A stretch of DNA of 64,000 nucleotides from Phymorhynchus buccinoides (taxonomy: Eukaryota > Mollusca > Gastropoda > Neogastropoda > Raphitomidae): the NCBI GenBank assembly GCA_017654935.2, contig CM065698.1, forward strand, positions 1,178,854-1,242,853, given 5' to 3'. Position 1 is the first letter of the stretch; every line of letters begins with the position of its first letter. The notes beneath the pieces were generated by a model. The model was given only the letters and a program-made list of their open reading frames with translations. It made no database searches and was not told the origin of the DNA. A program made the position numbers and the translations under genes. This document shows, piece after piece, positions 48,980-60,407 of this stretch.

Positions 48980-50020
48980 CATAACCAGTGCATTACATTG
49001 CTCAATACTCACATTGCTCAATATTCACATTGCTCAATACTCACATATGTAAATAACTAGTGCATTACATTGCTCAATACTCACATTGCTCAATACTCAC
49101 ATATGTTAATAACCAGTGCATTACATTGCTCAATACTCACATATGTTAATAACCAGTGCATTACATTGTTCAATACTCACATATGTTAATAACCAGTGCA
49201 TTACATTGCTCAATACTCACATATGTTAATAACTAGTGCCTTACATTGCTCAATACTCACATATGTAAATAACCAGTGCATTACATGGCTCAATACTCAC
49301 ATATGTTAATAACCAGTGCATTACATTGCTCAATACTCACATATGTTAATAACCAGTGCATTACATTGCTCAATACTCACATATGTAAATAACCAGTGCA
49401 TTACATTGCTCAATACTCACATATGTAAATAACCAGTGCATTACATTGCTCAATACTCACATATGTTAATAACTAGTGCCTTACATTGTTCAATACTCAC
49501 ATATGTAAATAACCAGTGCATTACATTGTTCAATACTCACATATGTAAATAACCAGTGCATTACATTGCTCAATACTCACATATGTAAATAACCAGTGCA
49601 TTACATTGCTCAATACTCACATATGTTAATAACCAGTGCATTACATTGCTCAATACTCACATATGTTAATAACCAGTGCATTACATTGCTCAATACTCAC
49701 ATATGTAAATAACCAGTGCATTACATTGCTCAATACTCACATATGTTAATAACCAGTGCATTACATTGCTCAATACTCACATATGTAAATAACCAGTGCA
49801 TTACATTGCTCAATACTCACATATGTAAATAACCAGTGCATTACATTGCTCAATACTCACATATGTAAATAACTAGTGCATTACATTGCTCAATACTCAC
49901 ATATGTAAATAACCAGTGCATTACATTGCTCAATACTCACATATGTTAATAACTAGTGCCTTACATTGTTCAATACTCGCATATGTAAATAACCAGTGCA
50001 TTACATTGCTCAATACTCAC
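48980..50020 (-). repeat. 40-bp array anchored on the active-site exon donor, 26 units
   Basis: In gene orientation the exon ends GGGC|GTGAGTATTGAGCAATG and the array repeats GTGAGTATTGAGCAATGTAA + TGCACTGGTTATT(T/A)ACATAT, so every unit starts with the exact donor hexamer GTGAGT. From about 49081 to 50020 units keep exactly 40 bases with substitutions only (TTAAT/TAAAT, CCAGT/CTAGT, TTGCT/TTGTT). The left end is irregular and carries the MITE. Confidence 0.95.
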
Positions 50021-50234
50021 GCCCTTGGCAGGCCTGGATGAAGAACAGTTTGGGTTTCCCGACCAGCAGAGAACTGTTGTCGATCAGCGCCCCCTTCAGG
50101 TGTTCAAGGGCGATCAGGCTGCCGTCCACGCCGTAAACCTCTCCGCTCTCGCCGTGTGTCAGCACCGCGCAGGCAAAACAGTTGTCTGTGGCCTCGACCT
50201 TGGTGTCCATTTGTGAAAACAGTTCCTTCATTTG
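50021..50234 (-). CDS. Caspase exon with both catalytic residues (p20)
   Basis: The acceptor TTTCTTGCAG leads into QMKELFSQMDTKVEATDNCF, then ACAVLTHGESGEVYGVDGSL, and ends PKLFFIQACQG with donor GTGAGT. Established caspase motifs: the catalytic His is in THGE (usually SHGE) and the catalytic Cys in QACQG. QACQG, rather than QACRG, is the form found in caspase-8 and -10, favouring an initiator caspase. The exon is 214 bp, starts in phase 0 and ends one base into the Gln codon completed by the next exon. Both key residues are intact, so the enzyme is predicted active. The acceptor side is triplicated and the donor side is a 26-unit array. Confidence 0.95.
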
Positions 50235-50500
50235 CTGCAAGAAAGATCATTCAACATGCATTGATCACATGACACATCCATTACCAACAGAACAACACAT
50301 CGGTGAATGTAACAGCTCCTTCATTTGCTGCAAGAAAGATCATTCAACATGCATTGATCACATAACACATCCATTACCAACAGAACAACACATCGGTGAA
50401 TGTAACAGCTCCTTCATTTGCTGCAAGAAAGATCATTCAACATGCACTGATCACATGACACATCCATTACCAACAGAACAACACATCGGTGAATGTAACA
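50220..50500 (-). repeat. 93-bp repeat carrying the active-site exon acceptor, 2 extra copies
   Basis: The exon-start G (plus-strand end of TTTG) recurs at 50234, 50327 and 50420, exactly 93 bases apart. Each copy has, in gene orientation, GATCTTTCTTGCAG|CAAATGAAGGAGCTGTT, that is acceptor plus 17 exon bases, then an intronic ~76 bases with TGTGTTGTTCTGTTGGTAAT. Confidence 0.9.
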
Positions 50501-50526
50501 GCGCAGGCAAAACAGTTGTCTGTGGC
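50501..50526 (-). pseudogene. 26-base internal fragment of the active-site exon
   Basis: Identical to 50167-50192 of the exon (encoding the ATDNCFACA area) and placed directly at the end of the 93-bp repeat. It lacks splice sites, so it is a scrambled copy, not an exon. Confidence 0.85.
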
Positions 50527-51000
50527 TTTTAGCTGAGCGTCCTTAGTGCTGAACAATAAATTAACCCTCTTGCATTCGCATTTGTTACAGACAAAACTTC
50601 TTCCAGTGTTTAGATTCTTTCACACATATTCAGGAAAAATCTGTCTTTTGAAGCACACAGGGTGCCATACAGTTACTATCACATCATTGCAAGTGAGAAG
50701 CCCCTTCATAGTGTGTGCATAACAATCCAGAACTTAGTGCTTAGTTGGTGACGTGCTGTTCCCAGTGGATTCTGATGATGCGGCTCTTATGAAGGTGAAA
50801 ATACTTTCAATTAAAGATGGCAATATTATTTCCACAGGAGACTCCTGTGTCTTATAATGTGACTAACAACAGTAAGAAAATATAATAATATAAAAACATT
50901 TTTAAATAGAATCTGAATTTTGTGTAAAGTTTTTTGGGGGGTCTTATAAGAAAGCGTGCCTCACAGTCAGAAAATTATGGCAACTGATTAAACAGACTAT
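50527..51000. other. Intronic sequence with decayed transposon end
   Basis: No array. GAATTTTGTGTAAAGTTTTT + TGGGGGGTCTTATAA near 50920-50950 resembles 36352-36386, pointing to a shared element family. Confidence 0.4.
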
Positions 51001-51613
51001 GCAGGGCAACGCAGTCCTTGCCTAAACTACTGCAAATATCATTATAATTATTCATACATGCGCTGTAATATTGGACTTGACCTCCACCCTGAAGTGCAGC
51101 TGGTTGAACAGAGTCTGCAAGGCCATAACATCCTTGCCTAAACTACTGTAAATATCATTATAATTATTTATACCTGCGCTGCGATGTCTGACTTGACCTC
51201 CACCCTGAAGTGCAGTTGGGTGAAAAGAGTCTGCAAGGCGATGATGTGCCTAAACCACTGCAAATATCATTATAATTATTCATACCTGCACTGTAATATT
51301 GGACTTGACCTCCACCCTGAAGTGTAGCTGGGTGAACAGACTGCAGGGCGATGATGTGCCTAAACTACTGTAAATATCATTATAATTATCTATACCTGCG
51401 CTGTGACGTTTGACTTGACATCCACCCTGAAGTGTAGCTGGGTGAACAGAGTCTGCAAGGCGATGATGTGCCTAAACCACTGCAAATATAATTATTCATA
51501 CCTGCGCTGTAATATTGGACTTGACCTCCACCCTGAAGTGTAGCTGGTTGAACAGACTCTGCAGGGCGATGATGTGCCTAAACTACTGTAAATATCATTA
51601 TAATTATTTATAC
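51001..51613 (-). pseudogene. Five tandem copies of the 3' part of the p20 start exon, with donors
   Basis: Exon-like segments end (gene orientation) at 51058, 51174, 51286, 51396 and 51502, each followed by GTATGA/GTATAA donors; spacing is 106-116 bases. They encode variants of GKDLIALESLFNQLHFRVEV + KS(D/N)(V/I)TAQ. Two begin at GKD(V)MALQ, the others have lost the GKD codons. Between them lies a ~36-base intron piece containing ATTTACAG or ATTTGCAG. In copies with TTTGCAG|TGGTTTAGG the frame stays open from that AG; in copies with TTACAG|TAG it meets a stop at once. Confidence 0.88.
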
Positions 51614-51802
51614 CTGCGCTGTGACGTTTGACTTGACCTCCACCCTGAAGTGCAGCTGGTTGAACAGACTCTCCAGGGCGATGAGGTCTTTCCCTGTGCC
51701 CTCCCTGTCAGCCAGATCCAGGCCGTTGGCCCGTGCTTCCTTGAAGTTCTCATTGTTGATCAGCAGGAACATGCCGCGGCTTGGCTTGTGGTTGTCGTAC
51801 AC
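51614..51802 (-). CDS. Caspase exon starting the p20 subunit
   Basis: The acceptor TTTATGTGTAG leads into VYDNHKPSRGMFLLINNENF, then KEARANGLDLADREGTGKDL and IALESLFNQLHFRVEVKSNVTAQ, with donor GTATAA. KPSRGMFLLINNENF corresponds to the first p20 strand (PRG..LIINN.NF in caspases) and DREGTGKD to the R-x-GT-x-x-D loop whose Arg helps hold the P1 Asp. The exon is 189 bp, phase 0 at both ends, fitting neighbours on both sides. Its last ~75 bases plus donor are repeated five times downstream. Confidence 0.93.
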
Positions 51803-52124
51803 CTACACATAAAAAAATGTCACTTCAATAATGAAATGGCATTTGTCATCATCTGTAAAGAAATGAATCACTGTATGGTTTGTGGCAGTCATACACTTAC
51901 ACACTTACGCCCAGGCCCTGGTGGGGTACAGGGGCAACGCCCCATTGGGGTGTTGCCCCCCTGAAGCTGAAGAAAAATATAAAATTTAAGTGTATTCAAA
52001 GGCCTTTCCTGGAAGCATTTACACATGTATATTAATGGGTCCAAAACAAAAGAAACGTTGCACCTTCCAGGGGGGTCAGTAAGTTATGGAAGAGGGGGTT
52101 CCTATTGGTTGGTTGGACTAGCTG
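51803..52124. other. Intron start, unassigned
   Basis: Unique sequence with GGGGCAACGCCCCATTGGGG (inverted repeat) at about 51931-51955. No gene recognised. Confidence 0.5.
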
Positions 52125-53530
52125 ACAATAATGTGAATCAAAAGGGTGCAATCAACTTATGAAGGCCTCTCCTGGACTAGCTGACAATAATGTGAATCAA
52201 AAGGGTGCAATCAACTTATGAAGGCCTCTCCTGGACTAGCTGACAATAATGTGAATGAAAAGGGTGCAGTCAACTTATGAAGGCCTCTCCTGGACTAGCT
52301 GACAATAATGTGAATCAAAAGGGTGCAATCAACTTATGAAGGCCTCTCCTGGACTAGCTGACAATAATGTGAATGAAAAGGGTGCAGTCAACTTATGAAG
52401 GCCTCTCCTGGACTAGCTGACAATAATGTGAATCAAAAGGGTGCAATCAACTTATGAAGGCCTCTCCTGGACTAGCTGACAATAATGTGAATGAAAAGGG
52501 TGCAATCAACTTATGAAGGCCTCTCCTGGACTAGCTGACAATAATGTGAATGAAAAGGGTGCAGTCAACTTATGAAGGCCTCTCCTGGACTAGCTGACAA
52601 TAATGTGAATGAAAAGGGTGCAGTCAACTTATGAAGGCCTCTCCTGGACTAGCTGACAATAATGTGAATGAAAAGGGTGCAGTCAACTTATGAAGGCCTC
52701 TCCTGGACTAGCTGACAATAATGTGAATGAAAAGGGTGCAATCAACTTATGAAGGCCTCTCCTGGACTAGCTGACAATAATGTGAATCAAAAGGGTGCAA
52801 TCAACTTATGAAGGCCTCTCCTGGACTAGCTGACAATAATGTGAATCAAAAGGGTGCAATCAACTTATGAAGGCCTCTCCTGGACTAGCTGACAATAATG
52901 TGAATCAAAAGGGTGCAATCAACTTATGAAGGCCTCTCCTGGACTAGCTGACAATAATGTGAATGAAAAGGGTGCAATCAACTTATGAAGGCCTCTCCTG
53001 GACTAGCTGACAATAATGTGAATCAAAAGGGTGCAATCAACTTATGAAGGCCTCTCCTGGACTAGCTGACAATAATGTGAATGAAAAGGGTGCAATCAAC
53101 TTATGAAGGCCTCTCCTGGACTAGCTGACAATAATGTGAATGAAAAGGGTGCAGTCAACTTATGAAGGCCTCTCCTGGACTAGCTGACAATAATGTGAAT
53201 GAAAAGGGTGCAATCAACTTATGAAGGCCTCTCCTGGACTAGCTGACAATAATGTGAATGAAAAGGGTGCAATCAACTTATGAAGGCCTCTCCTGGACTA
53301 GCTGACAATAATGTGAATGAAAAGGGTGCAATCAACTTATGAAGGCCTCTCCTGGACTAGCTGACAATAATGTGAATGAAAAGGGTGCAATCAACTTATG
53401 AAGGCCTCTCCTGGACTAGCTGACAATAATGTGAATGAAAAGGGTGCAATCAACTTATGAAGGCCTCTCCTGGACTAGCTGACAATAATGTGAATCAAAA
53501 GGGTGCAATCAACTTATGAAGGCCTCTCCT
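52125..53530. repeat. 59-bp minisatellite, 24 units
   Basis: Units GGACTAGCTGACAATAATGT + GAAT(C/G)AAAAGGGTGCA(A/G)TC + AACTTATGAAGGCCTCTCCT. Extremely uniform length; only two variable sites (GAATCA/GAATGA, GCAATC/GCAGTC). Confidence 0.95.
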
Positions 53531-54140
53531 GGGGTAATAAGCTAAAACTATGGCATGGATGATGGAGGGGGAGGGGGGGAGGGGGAGGGGGGGCAGAACC
53601 CAGTAACATGCACCCCCAAATCAGTCTCTGCCCTCATAAAAATCTGAAATTTTAAAAAGGCAAAAGCTCTTAAAATTAAACATTTTTACATCACAAAAAC
53701 ATACATTTTTGCACTGTATTAGTGCTTTCTAGTTCATACAAGCAGTCATTGCAAATTATGTTTTTGATATTATCATCATGCAAATTTTGGTTGTGCTGCC
53801 ATATGTATTTTCTGAGAAATTTACAATGTTAAATTTGTTTTGTTTTTATAAAGAGCACTGGTTGCACTGCATCAATGCTTTCTAGTTCCTAAAAACACAC
53901 TGGAAAGGTCTTGATGGTATTTATAATATCATGCAAAGTTTACTTGTGCTACCATTTTTAGTTTTTCAGAAAATTACAAAAGTTAAAAAAGTTCTACTTG
54001 AAAGTTTTTGACAAAGAGGACCAGTTTGCACTGAATCAGTGCTTTTTATAATTAATAAAAAGCAGTCACTGGAAAGTCTGCAAAGTTTGGTTATGCCATC
54101 GTTTGTAGGTCTAGTTTCTGAGAAAATTGCAACGTTAAAG
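53531..54140. repeat. Three ancient ~165-bp direct repeats
   Basis: Three diverged blocks (about 53690, 53855 and 54010) share TTGCACTG.AT.AGTGCTTT, CTAGTT, AAAAGCAGTCA-like, CATGCAAAGTTTGGTTGTGC and TTTCTGAGAAAATTACAA. They are far more diverged than any other array here, so much older. Confidence 0.6.
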
Positions 54141-54541
54141 TGAAACTAAACACACGCAATCATATCCTCTAAATCGATTCATTTAAAACCTAAATCACAA
54201 TTACTGTCATAAAAAAACACCGCTCTGAAACAGTGAGAGTAAAAGTCTAGCAAGCTCTAAACTCGGAAGAAAAAACAAAACATGGCCGCGATTTTTTGTT
54301 TCCGAAGGCGCAGTATGAAAACAAACCGATTAGGAATACCATTTGAGAATAAGATTGTGCTGCCTCATGAAGTACAAACCGCGGCCGGCAGTGCCAAAAC
54401 CGCAGCACGAGTGGCTACCCAAACCGCGGACAATTCTGATGCCTAATTTTGAATGAAGGCAACAAAGAAAGTCAATGACTCTCAACGTAATGAAGAATAT
54501 TTTACCCTCTGAGTACTCTGTCAACATGGCCTTCATGTAAC
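54141..54541. other. Unassigned sequence with a possible exon remnant
   Basis: At 54495-54552 the - strand can be read as DGNCYMKAMLTEYSEG, vaguely like the MKTLFDRA segment of the exon at 60408, but its phase (GAGG|GTAAAA) does not fit the next exon and the acceptor is poor. Recorded as unassigned. Confidence 0.3.
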
Positions 54542-54607
54542 AGTTGCCGTCTCCACAATACAATACAGTACAATACAATACAGTACAATACAATACAGTA
54601 CAATACA
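54542..54607. repeat. ACAAT/ACAGT pentanucleotide array, left part
   Basis: A short stretch of the same (ACAAT)(ACAGT) repeat that resumes at 57853, separated from it by a LINE insertion. Confidence 0.85.
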
Positions 54608-55516
54608 ATAATAATAATGAGGAAAATTTATATAGCGCCCATCCTACTATGTAGGCTACAGGGCGCTTTACACAAAATTGAAATGGAATAAAAACATGAA
54701 ACAAAAATCCAATAACATCAGCAGACAAAACAATACACATATCAATCAGCAACAACAACTGCTGTGACTACTACTGCTACTACTACTACTACTATTACTA
54801 CTACTACTACTAGGCCTAATACACGTATGCATTGTCACACAATTCACAAGCATGAAATAACAACATAATATTCACAACAACATACACACAAAAACAACAC
54901 ACACACACACAGCACAAGCACACACATACACACGCATGCACGCGCACGCACACACACACACACACACCATGCATACATACACTCATATAGGGGCCTACAT
55001 GAACGCATCACACGCGCACACACAACACAAACATGCGCACGCACACATACACCACACACACACGTGCGCGCACGCACGCACACATACACACACAGACACA
55101 CACACGCACGCGAGCACGCACACACACACACACACACACAGAACACGTGATGACACACATACACATAACAAGATGTACAAATAGAGTTGGCAATATTTCT
55201 AAGTTTTATGTACTCTGCAGCTGCAGTTTGAAGTAGTGTGTTTTCAGAGCAGACTTAAACGTTACAAAGCTGAAAGGGAGTGAGTTCCAGAGTGTAGCAG
55301 CTGAAACTGAAAATGCTCTGGAGCCGTGTTGTTTCCGATAGTAAGAGGGAATTTGAAAAATACGGTCATCAGAGGAAGAACGAAGGCTACGGGCAGGAAC
55401 GTAGATCTGGAAAAGTTTGCAAAGATAGGCTGGTGCGTCTTTTGTAACGATTTTGTAGCAGAGGCAGGCAGATTTGTATTTGATTCAGTATTCGATTTTG
55501 AGCCAGTGTAGTTTCA

Positions 55517-56492
55517 TTAAAAGATCTGATGTATGGTGCCGTTTCTGAATACAAGGCGCGCTGCAGAATTTTGAACACGTTGAAGAGGTTGGAGAGGTTG
55601 GAGAGAGGTTGTAGGAAGGCCTAGGAGGAGGGCATTGCAATAATCTAATCTAGACAGAATACAGGAAGTGACAAGTGTCTTTGTGGCATCTTCAGTCAGG
55701 AAGGGTCTAATGGAACTAATGCGATGGATTTGAAGAAAGCAGGCTTGACAGATTTTGGTAATGTGTTGTTTCAAAGATAGCTCAGAGTCAATATGAAGGC
55801 CGAGATCACGAACGCACGACATAAACGTAATTTTGGTGGAACAAAGCTCTATAGAGGAGATTTTGAGCATGATTTTGTCGAGCAAACTGGATAGCCTCTG
55901 TTTTATCATCATTTAACTTAAGTTTGTTGGTTAACATCCAATGTTTGATGTCAGAAACACAGTCTTCAAGTGTTTGGACAAGTTGGTGGTAGTTTCCATG
56001 TATGTCAGAATGTTCGAGCTGGGTGTCGTCGGCGAAAATTTCGTGCTGAACAGAATGTCTATTAATTATCTTGGACAATGGTGTTATGTACATGATAAAA
56101 AGTATAGGCCCAAGTACTGATCCCTGAGGAACGCCAAAGTCAAGAGACATTTTAGATGACTGCACATTTTCAATGAGAACAAATTGCTTTCTATTGGAGA
56201 GATATGATTTAAACCAATTTAGTACGGTGCCGCAAATGCCAAAGTCAGTTGTCAAGCGTGTCAGTAGAATGTCATGGTCTATCGTGTCAAATGCTGCTGA
56301 TAAATCAAGAAGAAGGAGAACAGATATTTTGTCGTCGTCAAGGGAAGTCAGAATGTCATTTAAGATACTAATAAGAGCTGTTTCAGTGCTGTGTCCAGCA
56401 TGGTAAGCAGATTGATGGGGACTGAGAAGATTGTTCGTAACAAGGTGCTGAGATAGCTGATGAAGAACTACTTTCTCTAAGATTTTTGACAA
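55517..56492 (-). pseudogene. LINE reverse transcriptase region (broken)
   Basis: Two overlapping frames on the - strand. From 56492: ILEKVVLHQLSQHLVTNNLL, QSAYHAGHSTETAL, LLLLDLSAAFDTIDHDIL (polymerase motif A), GVPQGSVLGPILFIMYITPL (motif B), FADDTQLE (motif C, catalytic FADD) and NKLKLNDDKTE (motif D). From 55912 a second frame continues with the C-terminal thumb (LGLHIDSELSLKQHI, LTSCILSRLDYCNALLLGLP-like). A frameshift near 55860 and one upstream near 56520 break the ORF. Motif A with SAAFDTIDH points to the CR1/L2/Rex-type clades. Confidence 0.85.
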
Positions 56493-56739
56493 GAAGGGAA
56501 GGTTAGAGATTGGCCGATAGTTTTTTTTAATTCATCTGGATTCAGAGTAGATTTTTTCAAGAGGGGTTTCACAATTGCGTCTTTAAAATCATCAGGGACT
56601 GTACCACTTGACAAAGAACGGTTGAAAATATTTGTTACGACTGGTAACAAGGTATCAATGTTTTCATAGAGGAGGGATGTAGGGAAAGGGTCAAGTTCAC
56701 AAGATTTTTTGGCAGTTTTTTTAGAATCTCTTTCACGAA

Positions 56740-57852
56740 CTATGTTGTGACTGGTTTAAAGGCGGACAAAGTTGGACCAGAGTAGGCTGGGGACACGTCT
56801 AGATGCTGAGAAGAAGGAAAAGCATTTCGAATGGCTACTATTTTGTCTCGGAAAAAGTTAAGAAAGGCGTCAGGGAGTTTTTTAGGTGCTATATTTGAAG
56901 GGAATACAGCTGCTTGTGTTTTGCCTAGGATTTGATTCATGTTTCGGTAGAGTTCTTTGCAAGTCTTGCTAGCGGAAATTTTAGAGGAGAAAAACTGAGT
57001 CTTAGCCCTTTGTACTAAGTCGGCAATTGTCCGTTTGATTGAGTTGTAGATCTGTTTGTGAACAGTCAGACCAGAGGAGAGCCAGCACCTTTTTGCTCTG
57101 CGGCCCTCGCGTTTGAACTCTGTGAGTTGGGGAGCAACTGAATTGTACCAAGGTGTGGCTCTCTCCATCCTGACAGACATGTCAGGTGTTATGACAGTTT
57201 CTAAATCATCTTTCAAATTAGTCTTGTCAATCTTATGAAAAGAGCGGATGAATTTTGTTGTGCGGCGACGGACAGGTTTGGGGAGACTTACTTTGCATAA
57301 CACAGACACATGATCGGACGTAAGATCGTGACACACATTTGTAAACAAGACAAAATTATCACAGCATGGGTACAAGACAAGATCAAGAATGTGACCATGA
57401 ACATGAGTAGGTTCGATGACAGATTGAACAAAATTATACATGCTTACAATATCTCTAAATTTCATGGTGGTGTTATTGTCCGTGACATTTTCATAGTGGA
57501 TATTAAAGTCACCAGCAATGATCACTTTACCAAACAGGGAAGAACAATACTCTAAGAAAGAAGGCAGTTCGTCGAGGAATGTACTGTCTTTCAACATGTT
57601 TCTTTTACTGGGAGGTGGACGATAAACACAGACGAAGTTGACAAAGGCGTGCTGTAGGTTGAGGGAGAGTTGAGCAAGTTCAAACAAAGAATGAGTGAAG
57701 GGAAACACAGTCTTAACCGTTGAGAAAGAGGAGAAAGAGTTCTTGTGTAGAAATGCGATGCCACCACCGCGAGCGAACTTTCTGGAGGGGTGGGGAGGGC
57801 GGGGGATGGAGCGTAGAGCGTATCCGATTGGAGTTAGGTCACTACACTTCCA
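56740..57852 (-). pseudogene. LINE AP-endonuclease region (truncated)
   Basis: On the - strand from about 57852: LTPIGYALRSIPRPPHPSRK, then ARGGGIAFLHKN, FVNFVCVYRPPPSKRN, IIAGDFNIHYEN (catalytic GDFN motif) and LTSDHVSVLCKV (catalytic SDH motif). A linker follows, with a stop at 56740 before the reverse transcriptase. The N-terminal endonuclease residues are missing. The first residues upstream of 57852 come from the microsatellite. Confidence 0.85.
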
Positions 57853-58450
57853 AGTTGTACAATACAGTACCACACAATACAGTACAACACAACATAATGT
57901 AATACAGTACTCACACTTTTGGATCCATTCAGGGCTCTGTCAAACAAGGTCTTCTTCATGTAGTGGTCATCATCAATATAGCACAGTACCATATAGAACA
58001 GTCCAATACAATACAGTACAGTACAGTACAGTACAGTACAATACAGCACAGTACAATACAATACAGTACAGTCCAATACAGTACAATACAATACAGTACA
58101 GTACAATACAATATAGCACAGTACAGTACAGTACAGTACAGTACAATACAGTACAATACAGCAGTACAGTACAATACAATACAGTACAGTACCGTACAAT
58201 ACAGTACAGTACAATACAGTACAATACAGTACAATACAGTACAATACAGTACAATACAATACACAATACAGTACAGTACAGTACAATACAGTACAATACA
58301 ATATAGCACAATACAATACAGTACAGTCCAATACAGTACAATACAATACAGTACAGTACAGTACAGTACAGTACAGTCCAATACAGTACAATACAATATA
58401 GCACAATACAATACAATACAGTACAGTACAATACAGTACAATACAGTACA
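57853..58450. repeat. (ACAAT)/(ACAGT) pentanucleotide array
   Basis: Runs of GTACAATACAGTACAATACA type. In caspase gene orientation it reads GTACTGTATTG, the same bases that follow the exon donor GTGAGTACTGTATTAC at 60401, so the array appears to have grown from intron sequence next to that donor. Confidence 0.9.
57907..57975 (-). pseudogene. Partial copy of the caspase linker exon with donor
   Basis: In gene orientation GATGATGACCACTACATGAA + GAAGACCTTGTTTGACAGAG + CCCTGAATGGATCCAAAAGT|GTGAGTACTG encodes DDDHYMKKTLFDRALNGSKS, an in-frame variant of the 3' end of the exon at 60408. It has no acceptor. It carries more substitutions than the two copies at 60129 and 60265, so it is an older copy. 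Confidence 0.85.
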
Positions 58451-58974
58451 CAGGGTTCATAGCCAAACAGCATCCTAATTTTCCCAAACTTTCAAAGCCC
58501 AACTTTAGGGTTTTCTCAAATCGAAAGTTTTTCGGAAAGCGGCACAATATGCTGAGCGCTTGTTGGTTGCATCATTTCACAGCCATACTTTATATGCAGA
58601 ATTTTCGAGCCAAAGCTCACTGAAGACACATTTGCCCGGCAATTGTGCGCTACGCGTAAAGATCGGATGTCTTTAAAGGGAAGCAACTCGCGTCAATTCC
58701 GGTAAAAAATCGAAAGTAAGTCACACCGATCGTATGCATAAAAATATTCATTCTATTTCATAATTATAATTTTTTTCTTGACACAATGATTCAAAATTAT
58801 GGTCCTGGGCGATTTGGGGGGCAGATTGATGAAGATTTGACAGTAGCTCAAAATTCACAAACTTTCAAAGACACTACTCTTGGTTTTTCATTTTTCACAA
58901 ACTTTCATGGGCCTTGAAAATTAAGTCCATTTTCCCCAACCCTTCCCAAACTTTCCCAACTACTGTGAACCCTG
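58451..58974. mobile_element. DNA transposon with CAGGGTTCA ends in the pentanucleotide array
   Basis: The 524-bp element has inverted ends CAGGGTTCATAG / CTACTGTGAACCCTG. Flanking hexamers are AGTACA (58445-58450) and AATACA (58975-58980), consistent with a 6-bp TSD carrying one change in a variable repeat. Internal CCCAAACTTTCAAAG and ACAAACTTTCAAAG pieces repeat in the same orientation. No reading frame. Confidence 0.7.
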
Positions 58975-60110
58975 AATACAGTACAATACAGTACAATACA
59001 ATATAATACAGTACAATACAATACAGTACAGTCCAATATAGTACAATACATTATACAATACAATACAATACAATACAGTACAATACAATACAATATAATA
59101 CAGTACAATACAATACAATACAATACAGTACAATACAATACAGTACAGTACAGTCCAATACAATATAATACAGTACAGTCCAATACAGTACAATACAATA
59201 CAGTACAATACAATACAGTACAGTACAGTCCAATACAGTACAGTCCAATACAGTACAATACAATACAGTACAATACAATACAATACATCACAATACAATA
59301 CAGTATAATACAGTACAATACAATACAGCACAATACAATACAGTACAGTACAATACAATATAGCATCAAACAATACAATACAATACAGTATAATACAAAA
59401 TATCACAGTACAATACAGTATAATACAACACAGTACAATACAGTACAGCACAATACAATATAGCACAATACAATACAAACTAGCACAGTACAATACAATA
59501 TAGTACAATACAATACAGCACAATACAATATAACATAGCACAGTACAATACAATACAGTACAATACAATATAGCACAATACAATACAGTACAATACAATA
59601 CAATACAGTACAATACAATACAATACAATACAGTACAATACAATACAACATAGCACAGTACAATACAGTACAATACAATATAGCATAGCACAATACAGTA
59701 CAATACAATACAGTACAATACAATATAGTACAATACAATACAGTACAATACAATATATCACAGTACAATACAATACAATACAACATAATACAATACAATA
59801 CAATACAGTATAATACAGTACAGTATAATACAGTACAATACAGTACAATACAATACAGTACAATACGACATAGCACAGTACAAAACAGTACAATACAGTA
59901 CATACAATACAATACAACATAGCACAGTACAATACAGCACAATACAATACAATACAGTACAATACAATGCAGTACAATGCAATATAGCACAGTACAATAC
60001 AATATAATACAATACAATACAACATAGCAATGACAATACAATACAGTACAATACAATACAATACAATACAATACAATACAATACAGCACAACACAACACA
60101 ATGTAATACA
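58975..60110. repeat. ACAAT-rich pentanucleotide array, right part
   Basis: A continuation of the array, dominated by ACAAT with scattered ACAGT and AGCAC variants. The long reverse-strand frames of LYCIV/LYCTV repeats are artefacts. Confidence 0.9.
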
Positions 60111-60407
60111 GTACTCTAATACAGTACTCACACTCTTGGATCCATTCCGGGCTCTGTCAAACAAAGTCTTCATGCTGTGTCGATCATCGACCACTGGCTT
60201 CACATTCACACGAAGGGGGTCGTGTTCATCAATACAATACAATACAATACAATACAGTACAGTACGGTACTCACACTCTTGGATCCATTCTGGGCTCTGT
60301 CAAACAAAGTCTTCATGCTGTGTCGATCATCGACCACTGGCTTCACATTCACACGAAGGGGGTTGTGTTCATCAATACAGTACAATACAGTACAGTACGG
60401 TACTCAC
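60111..60407 (-). pseudogene. Two tandem copies of the caspase linker exon 3' part with donors
   Basis: Copies at about 60129-60230 and 60274-60370 each reproduce ~100 bases of the exon at 60408-60520 (EHDPLRVNVKPVVDDRHSMK + TLFDRA(R/Q)NGSKS) with the donor GTGAGTAC(T/C)G, then a short ACAGT/ACAAT tract. They start at GATGAACACGACC/AACC without an acceptor. One difference from the parent (K to N in RVKVK) is shared by both, so they likely duplicated from each other. Confidence 0.9.

Larger units (their letters stand above)
54608..57852 (-). mobile_element. 5'-truncated CR1/L2-like LINE inserted in the pentanucleotide array
   Basis: The ~3.2-kb element lies on the - strand with its 3' end at 54608 (ATT-rich tail, then TTATATAGCGCCCATCCTAC and an AGGGCGCTTTACA stem). 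Microsatellites at 54755-54815 (CTA)n and 54895-55140 (CA)n lie in its 3' part. Coding order on the - strand: APE endonuclease remnant (from 57850) then reverse transcriptase (56492-55806). The 5' truncation at about 57852 and flanking ACAAT repeats on both sides show insertion into the array; the TSD cannot be resolved in repeat sequence. Confidence 0.85.

Noticed and set aside
54495..54552. Possible caspase exon encoding DGNCYMKAMLTEYSE
   Set aside because: The only GT donor gives a phase that cannot join VYDNHKPSRG, the acceptor is poor, and the exon at 60408 joins in phase instead.
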